NCBI GenBank assembly: GCA_963724665.1
Contig: CAVRVH010000007.1
Location: 496,001 to 560,000 of the forward strand
DNA: 64,000 nucleotides
From: DASUPK01 sp963724665
GTDB taxonomy: Bacteria > Actinomycetota > Thermoleophilia > Solirubrobacterales > 70-9
Direction: 5' to 3'
Notes under the pieces: generated by a model
Database searches by the model: none
Told to the model about the DNA's origin: nothing
Seen by the model: the letters and a program-made list of their open reading frames with translations, nothing else
Position numbers and translations under genes: made by a program
Shown here: one piece after another, positions 8,374 through 17,009 of the stretch
Numbering within the stretch: position 1 is the first letter of the stretch
Layout: every line of letters begins with the position of its first letter

Positions 8374-9320
8374 GCGCTCCTCGCCTTCCGCACCGGCCGC
8401 TTCGCCCTTCGCCTCGGCCGCCTCCGCAAGCGCTCCTGGCAGACCGGGCAGTAGTAGGTCGACCGACCGGTGACGACGATTCGCTGGATCACTCCACCGT
8501 CATCGCGACGGCAGGGCTCGCCCTCGCGCGTGTGGACCAGGAACTCGTCCTGCATCGAACCGCGCTCCCCGCGGGCATCCCGGTAGTCGTCGATGCTCGC
8601 CCCGCCGTGGTCGAGTCCCGCTTCGAGGGCCCCGACAATCCCCGCAACCAGGCGCTCCGCGTGCTCGCGCTTCATCGAGCCGGCCGGCGAGAGCGGGTGC
8701 AGCCTCGCTCGCCAGAGAGCCTCGTCGGCGTAGATGTTCCCGATGCCGGCGACCCGAGACTGCGTCAGCAGGAAGGACTTGAGCGGCGCCTTGCGGTCCT
8801 TGGCGAGCTCGAGCAGCCGGTCCGGCGTGAGCTCCTCCGACAGCGGCTCGACGCCGAGGCGGGAGGCGAAGAACGCGTCGAGCTGGTCGCCGGCGTCGAG
8901 GACGACGGCCTGGCCGAAACGGCGCACGTCCGTGAACACGAGGGTTCGGCCGTCGTCCAGCTCGAAGCGAGCACGAACATGGCTCGGCTCCGGGGCGGCC
9001 TCATACAGTCGTGGGCCGCCCAGCCGCTCGTTCTTCATCAGATCGGCGGTCTCGCCAAGCTCGGAATCGCGGAGCAGCAGGTTCCCGGTCATCCGCAGAT
9101 GCATGGCGAGCGTGCGACCGCCTTCCAACCCGACCAGCAGGTACTTCCCCCGCCTCGCGACCGCGGTGACCTCCTTCCCGGCGACCGCGCGCTCCAGCGC
9201 CTGCGGTGGCTCCGGCCGCGTCAGACGCTCGTCGAGTACCGACGCGGAGACGATCCGCTTACCGACGAGCTCGGGCTCGAGCTGGCGACGAACCGTCTCC
9301 ACCTCGGGCAACTCGGGCAT
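8370..9320 (-). CDS. mutM: Formamidopyrimidine-DNA glycosylase (Fpg/MutM)
   Basis: 316 residues. It removes 8-oxoguanine and FaPy lesions and nicks the abasic site. The start MPELPEVETVRR supplies the catalytic Pro2/Glu3. MHLRMTGNL and the H2TH region around GIGNIYADEALW are present. The C-terminal zinc finger is atypical: CRRDDG replaces the usual CxxC, so only three of the four Cys ligands remain (C, then CPVC). A basic tail RRRPRRRAKRPVRKAR follows and could add DNA affinity. Confidence 0.93.
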   Translation of the reverse strand: MPELPEVETVRRQLEPELVGKRIVSASVLDERLTRPEPPQALERAVAGKEVTAVARRGKYLLVGLEGGRTLAMHLRMTGNLLLRDSELGETADLMKNERLGGPRLYEAAPEPSHVRARFELDDGRTLVFTDVRRFGQAVVLDAGDQLDAFFASRLGVEPLSEELTPDRLLELAKDRKAPLKSFLLTQSRVAGIGNIYADEALWRARLHPLSPAGSMKREHAERLVAGIVGALEAGLDHGGASIDDYRDARGERGSMQDEFLVHTREGEPCRRDDGGVIQRIVVTGRSTYYCPVCQERLRRRPRRRAKRPVRKARSA

Positions 9321-9330
9321 GTCTTAGAGG

Positions 9331-10311
9331 CTATTGCTCTGGAGTGAGCGGCCGTGCGTGCGCCCGGGGGTGGGCCTTGAAGTAGGCCTCCTTGAGCTCT
9401 TCCCCGGAGAGGTGCGTGTACAGCTGGGTCGTGGAGAGATCGGCGTGGCCGAGCATCTCCTGCACGGAGCGCAGATCGCAGCCGCCCGAGAGCAGGTGCG
9501 TCGCGAAGGAGTGCCGCAGGGTGTGCGGGCTCATCCGATCGCCGAGCCCGGCGGACTCGGCGTGTCGCAGCACGATCTTGTAGAGCCCCTGCCGCGTCAG
9601 CGGTCCCCCTCGGAAGTTGACGAAGAGCTTGCGCTCGTCAATCGAGCGGACCATCTCCGGCCGGCCGGAGCGCAGATAGACGCGGACGGCCGCAAGGGCC
9701 TTGCCACCGACCGGGACCAACCGCTCCTTCGAGCCCTTGCCACGAGCGCGGACGATGCCGTGGTCGAGATCGACATCCGAGATCTCGAGCGAAATCGTCT
9801 CGGAGGCTCGGAGCCCGGAGGCGTACATCAGCTCGAGCAGCGCGCGGTCTCGCAGAGTCGCCGCCTCATCGCCCCGCGGCTGGGCGAGCAGCCGTTGCAC
9901 CTCCGCATAGCTCAGGACCTCCGGAAGCTTCTTGCCGCGCCGCGGCGTCTCCAGGCGCGCGGCGGGATCGTCCTTGATCTCCTCCTCGCGGCGGAGATGG
10001 CGGTAGAAGGAGCGCAGGCAGGCCGCCTTGCGGTTGACCGTCGCTGTCGAGCAGGGTGCGCGGCCGTTGCCGTCGCCCTGGGCCACGTCGGCCAGGAAAT
10101 CGGAGAGGTCGCCCGGCTCGACCGCGGTCGCCTCGCGGCCGCGCTCCGCGAGGAAGCGGCCAAACTGCAGCAGGTCCGTGCGGTACGCGGCAAGCGTGTT
10201 GCGCGACAGTCCTCGCTCGAACTCCAGGTGTGCGAGGAAGTCGAGCACCAAAGCCTCGTAGCGCTCAGTGGGCCGCGCTTCCGCGGGCCGTTCAGGCGCG
10301 ATTGTCGCCAT
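9331..10311 (-). CDS. xerD: XerC/XerD-type tyrosine recombinase
   Basis: 326 residues. It resolves chromosome dimers at dif. The N-terminal SAM-like domain (ALVLDFLAHLEFERGLSRNTLAAY) is followed by the catalytic domain. Visible active-site residues are Arg in YASGLRASE, Lys in GKGSKERLVPV, HTLRHSFATHL (H-x-x-R), His in LGHADLSTTQ and Tyr in LYTHL. The position next to a Nudix gene and the length fit XerD better than an element integrase, but XerC cannot be excluded. The stop is 10 bp from the mutM start. Confidence 0.9.
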   Translation of the reverse strand: MATIAPERPAEARPTERYEALVLDFLAHLEFERGLSRNTLAAYRTDLLQFGRFLAERGREATAVEPGDLSDFLADVAQGDGNGRAPCSTATVNRKAACLRSFYRHLRREEEIKDDPAARLETPRRGKKLPEVLSYAEVQRLLAQPRGDEAATLRDRALLELMYASGLRASETISLEISDVDLDHGIVRARGKGSKERLVPVGGKALAAVRVYLRSGRPEMVRSIDERKLFVNFRGGPLTRQGLYKIVLRHAESAGLGDRMSPHTLRHSFATHLLSGGCDLRSVQEMLGHADLSTTQLYTHLSGEELKEAYFKAHPRAHARPLTPEQ

Positions 10312-10346
10312 ACGGAGTAATTCCCCGGCCGCACGCCGGTCCCTGC

Positions 10347-10877
10347 CTAGAGGAGCTGCCTCAGCAGGAGGAGGCCGACCAGCGACTTGGCGTCCTCGCA
10401 GCGGGCGATCGTGCCATCCAGCTCGCTGAGCGGAATCTCGACCACCTCTATCCGCTCCTCCGGCGCCTGCTCTCCCTGCACGTCGTAGAGCTCGGTCGCC
10501 AGGAAGAGCCAGACGCGCTCGCTCGCGAAGCCGGGACTCGTGTAGAAGCTCTTCAGCTCGCGCCAGTCACCGCCGGCCTTGCCGATCTCCTCCGCCAGCT
10601 CGCGCTGCGCGCACTCGAGCGGAGTTTCCCCCTCGACGTCGAGCTTGCCGGCGGGCAGCTCGAGCAGGGCCGGCTCCTCGACCGCCTCCCGCGGCTGTTC
10701 GACCATGAAGAGGGTGCGACCGTCATGCGGGATCACGCAGACGGCGCCGGGATGGACGACGACCTGCCTGGTGGACCGGCTGCCGTCCGCGTATTGAAAG
10801 GTCTCCATCCGCACGGAGGCGATCGGCCCGCGATGGACGAGCTTTCTCCCCACCTTCCTGAGCCGCTCGTCGCTCAC
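10347..10877 (-). CDS. Nudix hydrolase, ADP-ribose pyrophosphatase type
   Basis: 176 residues from GTG 10877, chosen because it overlaps the DUF3866 stop by 4 bp (GTGA). The Nudix box is clear: GKLDVEGETPLECAQRELAEEIGKAGG fits GX5EX7REUXEEXGU with no missing catalytic Glu. RHxGAVxV-like VHPGAVCVIPHDG and FYTSPGF are typical of ADP-ribose pyrophosphatases. It probably clears ADP-ribose. It lies upstream of xerD, as in many Gram-positive genomes. Confidence 0.9.
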   Translation of the reverse strand: MSDERLRKVGRKLVHRGPIASVRMETFQYADGSRSTRQVVVHPGAVCVIPHDGRTLFMVEQPREAVEEPALLELPAGKLDVEGETPLECAQRELAEEIGKAGGDWRELKSFYTSPGFASERVWLFLATELYDVQGEQAPEERIEVVEIPLSELDGTIARCEDAKSLVGLLLLRQLL

Positions 10878-11926
10878 GCCGCGAGCTCCGCCACCGTCGT
10901 GGCGGCGAGCGCGTCCCCGGAAGCAAGCGCCGCCTCGAAGAAGAGCCGATCCTGGGCGATCCCGCGCCCCATGTGGGTCACCGGCAGGCCGCTCTCGGCG
11001 TACCCCTCGACCGGCGCCTCGCGCGGCCAGACCTCGTGCCGGTCGCCGCACGCCTCGCGCAGCTCGTCGAGCGCGCCGTCGCCCCGACCGACCTGCGGCA
11101 CTGGACTCGGCTTGCGCGCCGGGGCCGGCACGCGCACGTTGCCGAGCAGCATCCGCAGCACCGTCGCCGTGTGATGGCTCAGGCCGCGATGGCGTGGGCG
11201 CAGATCGGAGCTCGACATCCTCGGCGCAATCAGGGTCTCGAGACCGAGGATCAGGGAGGCGTGCGCAGTGTCGAGTGCCGCCATGCCGCCGTGGCCGAGC
11301 TCCGAGCCGGAGCCGGCGATCCCGGGCCCCGGCCCGGCGATCGCCGCGTCCCAGCCGAGCGGCCCGGCGGCGGCCTGCAGCGCGCCGATCACCGTGAGCG
11401 CCTCGATCTCGCCTCCATAGGCCGGCCCGGCCGTCACGTGTTCGCAGAGCAGATCGGTGCGCCGCAGCTCGGAGACGTCCTTCGAGAGATGCCCGGGCAG
11501 AGCGCCACCTGAGGTCTGGATGTATCCCACCCGCAGGTGCGGGGCGGCCTGGGCGGCCGCCCAGGCGGCCGGCGCCAGCTGACCGTGAAGCGAGAGGACG
11601 AGGACGGGAATGAGCCGGTCGACTGCATCGGGCTCGCGCGCCTCCACCGGATCGACCGGATGCTGCAGGGACGTGTAGTTGAGCTTCAGCGCGGTCGCCT
11701 CCCCCGCGCCCAGCGCATCCAGTCCCCTCGTCAGGTTGACGTGCACGATGTCGTATCCGCCGGAGCCGAGGCCGAGGTCCTGTGCCTCGGTGTTGAGGAT
11801 CAGCTCGTCCCCTTTGTGGATCTCGCCGACGAGCGACTCATCGGCCCAGGCCGCGCGCTCCTCGTCCCCGACTCGGACCCGAAGCGGATCCACTTGCGTC
11901 ACGACCCCCCGGCGCAGCTTCAGCAC
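10874..11926 (-). CDS. DUF3866-family protein
   Basis: 350 residues from GTG 11926. It matches the actinobacterial DUF3866 pattern: a beta-rich N-terminus (GVVTQVDPLRVRVGDEERAAW), GYDIVHVNLTRGLDALG, VLVLSLHGQLAPAAWA, then GPGPGIAGSGSELGHGGMAALDTAHASLILG and RHRGLSHHTATVLR. The conserved His-rich segment (RHRGLSHHT) hints at a metal or catalytic site, but no activity is established. No membrane segment. It is coupled to the Nudix gene and starts 3 bp after the M20 peptidase stop. Confidence 0.85.
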   Translation of the reverse strand: MLKLRRGVVTQVDPLRVRVGDEERAAWADESLVGEIHKGDELILNTEAQDLGLGSGGYDIVHVNLTRGLDALGAGEATALKLNYTSLQHPVDPVEAREPDAVDRLIPVLVLSLHGQLAPAAWAAAQAAPHLRVGYIQTSGGALPGHLSKDVSELRRTDLLCEHVTAGPAYGGEIEALTVIGALQAAAGPLGWDAAIAGPGPGIAGSGSELGHGGMAALDTAHASLILGLETLIAPRMSSSDLRPRHRGLSHHTATVLRMLLGNVRVPAPARKPSPVPQVGRGDGALDELREACGDRHEVWPREAPVEGYAESGLPVTHMGRGIAQDRLFFEAALASGDALAATTVAELAA

Positions 11927-11929
11927 CGT

Positions 11930-13066
11930 CTATCCCCCGTTCGTCGTCACAGCCACCTTCGCGGCCTCATCGATCGCCGCCTCGCACACTCCGAGCATGT
12001 CCACGATCGCCGCTTCGGCAACCGACTCCTGCGGAGTGTGGTTCGCCTCCGTCCCGTTGGCGAGCAGGACCGCCTCGTATCCGGACGCCACCAGGGCGTT
12101 CGCGTCACTGCCCCCGCCGGTCGCCACGAGCTCAGGCTCGTGGCCGGTTCGCCTCAGAGCATCGGAGGCAACGCGCACTGCCTCGGATTTGGGATCGAGC
12201 CGGTAGCCGCGGAACATCTCGATCACCTGCGCGTCGACGTCGCAGCCGTGCTGCCCCGCCGCCCACGTGCACGCATCCACCATCTCGCCGATCTTCGTGG
12301 CCGCCCTCTCGCCGTCGACGCTGCGCGCCTCGCCGAGGATCCGGCAGTGGCCGGCGACGACGTTCGACGCCGTCCCGCCCTCGATGATCCCGACGTTCGC
12401 GGTGGTCTCCTCGTCGAGCCGGCCGAGCTTCATCTCGGCCACCGCCGCAGCCGCGGCGGCGATTGCGCTGTGGCCATCCTCCGGATTGATGCCGGCATGC
12501 GCCTCCTGCCCGGTGAACTCCGCGATCAGGCGCTTGTAGGTCGGCGCGGCCACGATCACCTCGCCGATCGGCGTGGCGTGATCGAGGACATAGCCGAAGG
12601 GAGCCCGCAGCGCCGAGATGTCGAGCTCCTTGGCGCCCCGCAGGCCGTCCTCTTCGGCGACCGTGAAGACCAACTCGAGCCCCAGCTGTCCGGGGTCCGC
12701 GGCCTGGCGCGCGGCGAGCTCCATCAGCACGGTCACCGCCGCCTTGTTGTCGGCGCCCAGGATCGTGTCGCCTCGCGTGGTGAACCTGCCGTTCTCCCGC
12801 ACGACCTGGATGGGGCCGTCATGGGGAACCGTGTCGAGATGTGCGAAGAGGGAGAGCCAGCGCTCGCCCGTCCCCGGGACACGGGCGATCAGGTTGCCGG
12901 CAGCGGCCTCGGCCGGGACCGCCGAATCATCCTCGGCGATGTCGACCCCGAGCCCGCGCAGCTCGTCCATCACCGCGTCGGCGACCTCGCGCTCCTGACC
13001 GGTCGGACTCGCGATCTCGCAGAGCCTCACGAAGCGGTCGAGCATGCGCTGGTCGTCCTGACTCAC
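11930..13066 (-). CDS. M20-family di/tripeptidase (PepT-like)
   Basis: 378 residues from GTG 13066; ATG 13045, which has AGGA upstream, is an equally possible start giving 371. Two-zinc peptidase fold: FAHLDTVPHDGP (first metal ligand plus catalytic Asp), LGADNKAAVTVLME (bridging Asp), TVAEEDGLRGAKEL (catalytic and ligand Glu), and the C-terminal His in GTEANHTPQE. The lid domain holds GQEAHAGINPEDG. It probably hydrolyses cytosolic peptides. Confidence 0.88.
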   Translation of the reverse strand: MSQDDQRMLDRFVRLCEIASPTGQEREVADAVMDELRGLGVDIAEDDSAVPAEAAAGNLIARVPGTGERWLSLFAHLDTVPHDGPIQVVRENGRFTTRGDTILGADNKAAVTVLMELAARQAADPGQLGLELVFTVAEEDGLRGAKELDISALRAPFGYVLDHATPIGEVIVAAPTYKRLIAEFTGQEAHAGINPEDGHSAIAAAAAAVAEMKLGRLDEETTANVGIIEGGTASNVVAGHCRILGEARSVDGERAATKIGEMVDACTWAAGQHGCDVDAQVIEMFRGYRLDPKSEAVRVASDALRRTGHEPELVATGGGSDANALVASGYEAVLLANGTEANHTPQESVAEAAIVDMLGVCEAAIDEAAKVAVTTNGG

Positions 13067-13124
13067 GATCGCGAAGGCTATGCCTCGCAGGCCGCTTTCG
13101 TCAGTCCGCTGATAGAAGAGGGTG

Positions 13125-13583
13125 ATGGCTCGCCGACCAGTCCCGACGGAACAGCCGGCGCCCGCTCTCAACAGCGGCGCGCCATCCACCAGGTGGGAGG
13201 GCCGGCTCGAGATCATCATCGCGATCGCGCTCGGCCTCGCCGCCGTCGTCATCGCCGGGGCCGTCTATCTCAACGAACACCAGGAGCACAAGGCGAACCT
13301 GGACTTCCATCAGGCCACCCACCGGCTGCTCGATGCCACGGCCGCCGGAATCCGCACCCCCGCCGGCCGCGCGCTCGAGGCGGCCTCCGGCCGGCAGATC
13401 GTGGAGGCCGAGAGCCACCAGGACAAGGCCGCGAACTACACCCTCGCGGAGGTGATCCTCGCGACCTCCCTGTTCCTGTTCGGCGTCGCCGGGATCAGCT
13501 CGCGCTGGCGAATCAAGATCGGGGCGTTTTCCGTCGCCTCTGGTGTGTTCCTGGTCGCCCTGGTCGTGCTGGCGACGGTCTAG
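13125..13583 (+). CDS. Small membrane protein of unknown function
   Basis: 152 residues from ATG 13125; GTG 13122 is also possible but AGAGGG would then be too close. A short polar N-terminus is followed by a membrane helix (EIIIAIALGLAAVVIAGAVYL), a helical polar domain of ~70 residues with His and Glu (NEHQEHKANLDFHQATHRLL), and two C-terminal helices (VILATSLFLFGVAGI; GAFSVASGVFLVALVVLATV). It interrupts the minus-strand block between the peptidase and pyrG and overlaps the pyrG stop by 4 bp. Unknown family. Confidence 0.65.
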   Translation: MARRPVPTEQPAPALNSGAPSTRWEGRLEIIIAIALGLAAVVIAGAVYLNEHQEHKANLDFHQATHRLLDATAAGIRTPAGRALEAASGRQIVEAESHQDKAANYTLAEVILATSLFLFGVAGISSRWRIKIGAFSVASGVFLVALVVLATV

Positions 13584-15277
13584 GCCGAGCGGCGGACGCT
13601 GACGTCCTCGGAGTCCTCGGCGGCCGCCTCGGCCTCCGCGGCGGGCTCGGCGGTCGCCGGGCGCTCCGCCGCCCGCTTCGCGGCGGCGCCCACGAAGTCG
13701 CGGAAGAGAGGCTCCGGCCGGGTCGGCCGGGAGTTGAACTCAGGATGGAATTGCGATGCCACAAAGAAGGGGTGTTGCGGCAGCTCGATCAGCTCGACCA
13801 GGCGGTCGTCCGGGGAGGTCCCGCTCGCCACGAGCCCTTCCTCCTCGAGCCGCTTGCGGAGCATGTTGTTGACCTCATAGCGGTGGCGGTGGCGCTTGTA
13901 GATGACGGGCTCGCCGAAGATCTCCCGCGCCTGGGTGCCCTCGTGGAGCTTCACCGGGTCGGCGCCGAGCCGCATCGTCCCGCCGAGGTCGGAGACCTCC
14001 TTCTGCTCCGGGAGTAGGTCGACGACCGGATACGGCGTCTCCGGATCGAACTCCGCCGAGTTGGCGCCGTCCATCCCGCAGACGTGGCGGGCGAACTCGA
14101 CGACAGCGATCTGCATCCCGAGGCAGATCCCCAGGTAGGGGATTCCCTTCTCCCGGGCGATCCGGGCCGCCTCGACCTTGCCCTCGATCCCTCGCTCACC
14201 AAAGCCGCCGGGGATCAGGATCCCGTCGACCTCCTCGAGCTGGGCCTCGTCGATGTCCTCGGCAGAGACCAGCTCCGTCTCGACCTCCACGCCGTGCTGC
14301 CAGCCTCCATGGGTGAGTGCCTCGATCACGGACTTGTACGCGTCCTCGAGCTGAACGTACTTGCCGACGAGCGCGATCTTCACCTTGCGCTCGCGGGAGG
14401 CGTCGGCCCGCTTGATCAGCTCCTCCCACTCGGACAGGTCCGGTGCATCGGCCTCGATCCCGAAATGGTCGAGGATCAGGTCGTCAGCGCCCTCCGCGCG
14501 GAGCACGAGCGGCACCTTGTAGACGTTGTCGACGTCGCGGGCCGAGATCACCGCGTCCTCGGGCAAGCTGGCGAACAGGGCGATCTTCTTCCGGATGTCG
14601 CGATCCAGCCCCTGCTCGGAGCGGCAGAGCAAGGCGTGCGGCTGGACCCCGATCCGGCGCAGCTCGTTGACGGAGTGCTGGGTCGGCTTCGTCTTCATCT
14701 CCCCGGCATGCCCGACGTAGGGCACCAGCGTCAGGTGGACGAACATGCAGCGCTTCGGGCCCATGTCGGTGTAGAGCTGGCGGATCGCCTCGAGGAACGG
14801 CAGCGACTCGATGTCGCCGACGGTGCCGCCGATCTCGGTGATCACGAAGTCGACGGCCTGCGACTCGGCGACGATCAGGATCCGGTTCTTGATCTCGTCG
14901 GTGATGTGCGGGATCACCTGGACGGTGGCGCCGAGGTAGTCGCCCCGCCGCTCGCGCCGGATCACGCTGTTGTAGACGCCACCGGCCGTGAAGTTGGATG
15001 CGCGAGAGGTGTTCTCGTCCGTGAAGCGCTCGTAGTGGCCGAGGTCGAGGTCCGTCTCGGCGCCGTCCTCGGTGACGAAGACCTCACCGTGCTGGAACGG
15101 GCTCATCGTCCCCGGGTCAACGTTGATGTAGGGATCGAGCTTCTGAAGCTGGACGCGGAAGCCGCGAGAGACGAGAAGGCGGCCGAGTGAGGCGGATGCG
15201 ATGCCCTTGCCGAGGGACGAGACGACACCGCCTGTCACGAAGAGAAATCTGGTGTCGCTTGGCTTCGGTTGGCTCAA
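13580..15277 (-). CDS. pyrG: CTP synthase
   Basis: 565 residues from TTG 15277, whose TTGA overlaps the stop of the upstream gene. It converts UTP to CTP with glutamine and ATP. The synthetase domain has FVTGGVVSSLGKGIASASLG (P-loop), QKLDPYINVDPGTMSPFQHGE and GGTVGDIES. The class I glutaminase domain has PGGFGERG, GICLGMQ with the nucleophile Cys, and SQFHPEF with His/Glu. The C-terminus is extended by an Ala/Glu-rich tail (residues ~530-565), which is common in actinobacteria. Full length, no missing catalytic residue. Confidence 0.95.
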   Translation of the reverse strand: MSQPKPSDTRFLFVTGGVVSSLGKGIASASLGRLLVSRGFRVQLQKLDPYINVDPGTMSPFQHGEVFVTEDGAETDLDLGHYERFTDENTSRASNFTAGGVYNSVIRRERRGDYLGATVQVIPHITDEIKNRILIVAESQAVDFVITEIGGTVGDIESLPFLEAIRQLYTDMGPKRCMFVHLTLVPYVGHAGEMKTKPTQHSVNELRRIGVQPHALLCRSEQGLDRDIRKKIALFASLPEDAVISARDVDNVYKVPLVLRAEGADDLILDHFGIEADAPDLSEWEELIKRADASRERKVKIALVGKYVQLEDAYKSVIEALTHGGWQHGVEVETELVSAEDIDEAQLEEVDGILIPGGFGERGIEGKVEAARIAREKGIPYLGICLGMQIAVVEFARHVCGMDGANSAEFDPETPYPVVDLLPEQKEVSDLGGTMRLGADPVKLHEGTQAREIFGEPVIYKRHRHRYEVNNMLRKRLEEEGLVASGTSPDDRLVELIELPQHPFFVASQFHPEFNSRPTRPEPLFRDFVGAAAKRAAERPATAEPAAEAEAAAEDSEDVSVRRSA

Positions 15278-15972
15278 TTGCCTCTGCCGACCGAGTCTAG
15301 TCGAGCGAGGAGCGGAACTCGCTCGATCGCCGAGGAGATCGAACGAAATTCCCCATAGAGCGAAATCGCGAACAGCAGAGCCAGGGAAATCCAGAGCGCG
15401 GCCACCGAGAGCGTCGTCACCAGCAGGATCCCGATCATGCCCCCGATCAGGCTCGCCCCGGAGTCGCCGAGCATCGCCCGCTCGCGGAGGGTGAACCACG
15501 CGCAGACGGCGACGGGGCCGACCAGCGCGGCGATCGGTTCGAGGGGCACCAGGCTCCGAGACGCCAGGCAGACCGCGGCGATGGCCAGCGCCAGCGCCTT
15601 CTCCGAGCGGCCCGGGCGAGTGTCGAGCAGGTTGCCCAGGTGCGCCGCCAGCGCCAGCACCCCGATCCCGGCCACGTACTCGGGTGCGCTCGTTACTCCG
15701 CCCGCCAGCGCGTACGCTCCCAGGGCGACCGTGCCGGTTGCCTTGACCCCACCGGTCGAGAGCTCGCCTCGGACCACGGCGCGGGCGTGTCCTCGCAGTC
15801 CCCGTGGCGCGCCTCCGGCGAGGTCGTCGATCAACCCGAGGACGCCGACGCCCGCAAGGAAGACGAGCCAGCGGCTCGGCGTCGCGGCGAGGGCCGCCCC
15901 GGCTGCGACCAGCAGCACCGCGCCGAGCGGGAAGAGAACCGGCTTGCCGCGGTAATTGGCCCGGCGAATCAA
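15274..15972 (-). CDS. Short MraY/WecA-like polyprenyl-phosphate sugar-phosphate transferase homologue
   Basis: 232 residues from TTG 15972, one base after the steA stop; 7-8 hydrophobic helices. Motifs of the MraY/WecA superfamily are visible: RANYRGKPVLFPLG (NxRG after helix 1), LGLIDDLAGG (the catalytic DD), GNLLDTRPGR (N-x-x-D-x-x-x-G) and MLGDSGASLIGG (GDxG). It is about 100 residues shorter than MraY and lacks the first helices and the His-rich loop. Location between steA and pyrG suggests an envelope role, but substrate and activity are unproven. Confidence 0.75.
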   Translation of the reverse strand: MIRRANYRGKPVLFPLGAVLLVAAGAALAATPSRWLVFLAGVGVLGLIDDLAGGAPRGLRGHARAVVRGELSTGGVKATGTVALGAYALAGGVTSAPEYVAGIGVLALAAHLGNLLDTRPGRSEKALALAIAAVCLASRSLVPLEPIAALVGPVAVCAWFTLRERAMLGDSGASLIGGMIGILLVTTLSVAALWISLALLFAISLYGEFRSISSAIERVPLLARLDSVGRGN

Positions 15973-15973
15973 G

Positions 15974-16984
15974 CTAGGAGGGCTCGTCCGAGTGGAGCCG
16001 GCTGATGCCGCTCGCGTCGATGAGCGCGTCTCCGACGAGCAGGCGGGTGAGAAAGGTCGACGACATCCCGGCCCTGCCCTTGCCCAGGAACTCGACCAGC
16101 GATTGCGGAGTCCCGACGCTCACCAGAAGCTCCGCCCCGTACTCGTAGGCGATCAGCAGTGCGAGGTCCTGGCTGGTTCCGGGCGCGGCCACGATCGAAT
16201 GGCGAAGCCCGAGGTCGGCGAGGCGCCCGGCGCCGGGCGCATCTCCCCCTGGATAGCCCTGGACCAGCAGCTCCGCCCCGCTCCGGAGAGCCGCGTCACT
16301 GGCCGAGTCCATGTCCCCAACGATCAGGTCCGGGACGAGCCCACGGTCGAACAGCGCGTCGGCGCCGCCATCCACCCCGACGAGCACGGGATCGCGCTTG
16401 GCGACGTATCCGGCGAGCACGTCGAGATCGCGGACGTGATCGCCTCCGCGCGCGACGACCAGCGCCTCCCGTCCTCGGAACCGGGTCCGCGGCTCGGGCA
16501 GCTCGCCTAATGAGAGAAATCCCTCCGTCTCAGCCTGCAGGTGGCCGAGCGTGTTCTTTGCGAAGTCGCGGAGCACGTGCGTCGCATGTCGTCGCCCATC
16601 CTCGAGCCGCTCCGTCAGCTCGTCTACCTCCAGCATCCGGCCCTCGACGGTGATCGCCCCTGCGATCCGGATCGCGCCCCCGTCGATCTCGAGCGGATCG
16701 CCGTCACCCACACGATCGAGCAGCTCCTCATCCACATCGATCAGCGGGATCCCGGCCCGGATCAGGGCGAGAGGCCCGAGGTTGGGGTGCGTCCCGTCCG
16801 CGGACGGCGAGGCGTTGATCACGGCCGCCGGGGTCGCGGCGACCAGCTCCTGGGCGGCGACCCGGTCCAGATTGCGGTGGTCGATCACGGCGATCTCGCC
16901 GGGCTCGAGCCGCCCGACGAGCTCCTTCGTACGTCGGCCGACCCGGGCGGTTCCGGTGATGACGCTGGGGACGGCAACGGCCAT
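15974..16984 (-). CDS. steA: SteA-like cytokinetic-ring protein (thiamin-pyrophosphokinase-like fold)
   Basis: 336 residues. The N-terminal part (GTARVGRRTKELVGRLEPGEIAVIDH, AAVINASPSADGTHPNLGP) and the C-terminal TPK-like part (VGVDGGADALFDRGLVPDLIVGDMDSAS) match the actinobacterial SteA family next to recN. In corynebacteria SteA/SteB act at the division septum; that function is transferred by family and position. TTFLTRLLVGDALIDASG at the end may contain a weak membrane-associated segment. It is cotranscribed with recN (25-bp gap) and pyrG. Confidence 0.82.
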   Translation of the reverse strand: MAVAVPSVITGTARVGRRTKELVGRLEPGEIAVIDHRNLDRVAAQELVAATPAAVINASPSADGTHPNLGPLALIRAGIPLIDVDEELLDRVGDGDPLEIDGGAIRIAGAITVEGRMLEVDELTERLEDGRRHATHVLRDFAKNTLGHLQAETEGFLSLGELPEPRTRFRGREALVVARGGDHVRDLDVLAGYVAKRDPVLVGVDGGADALFDRGLVPDLIVGDMDSASDAALRSGAELLVQGYPGGDAPGAGRLADLGLRHSIVAAPGTSQDLALLIAYEYGAELLVSVGTPQSLVEFLGKGRAGMSSTFLTRLLVGDALIDASGISRLHSDEPS

Positions 16985-17009
16985 TGCCAGAGCCTATGCA
17001 GCGAACGGC

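Noticed and set aside
9331..10311. Phage integrase
   Set aside because: Length, motifs and housekeeping context fit XerD; no attachment site or phage genes nearby.
11537..14017. 826-codon plus-strand open frame opposite DUF3866 and the M20 peptidase
   Set aside because: Arg/His/Asp-rich antisense frame covering well-supported minus-strand genes.
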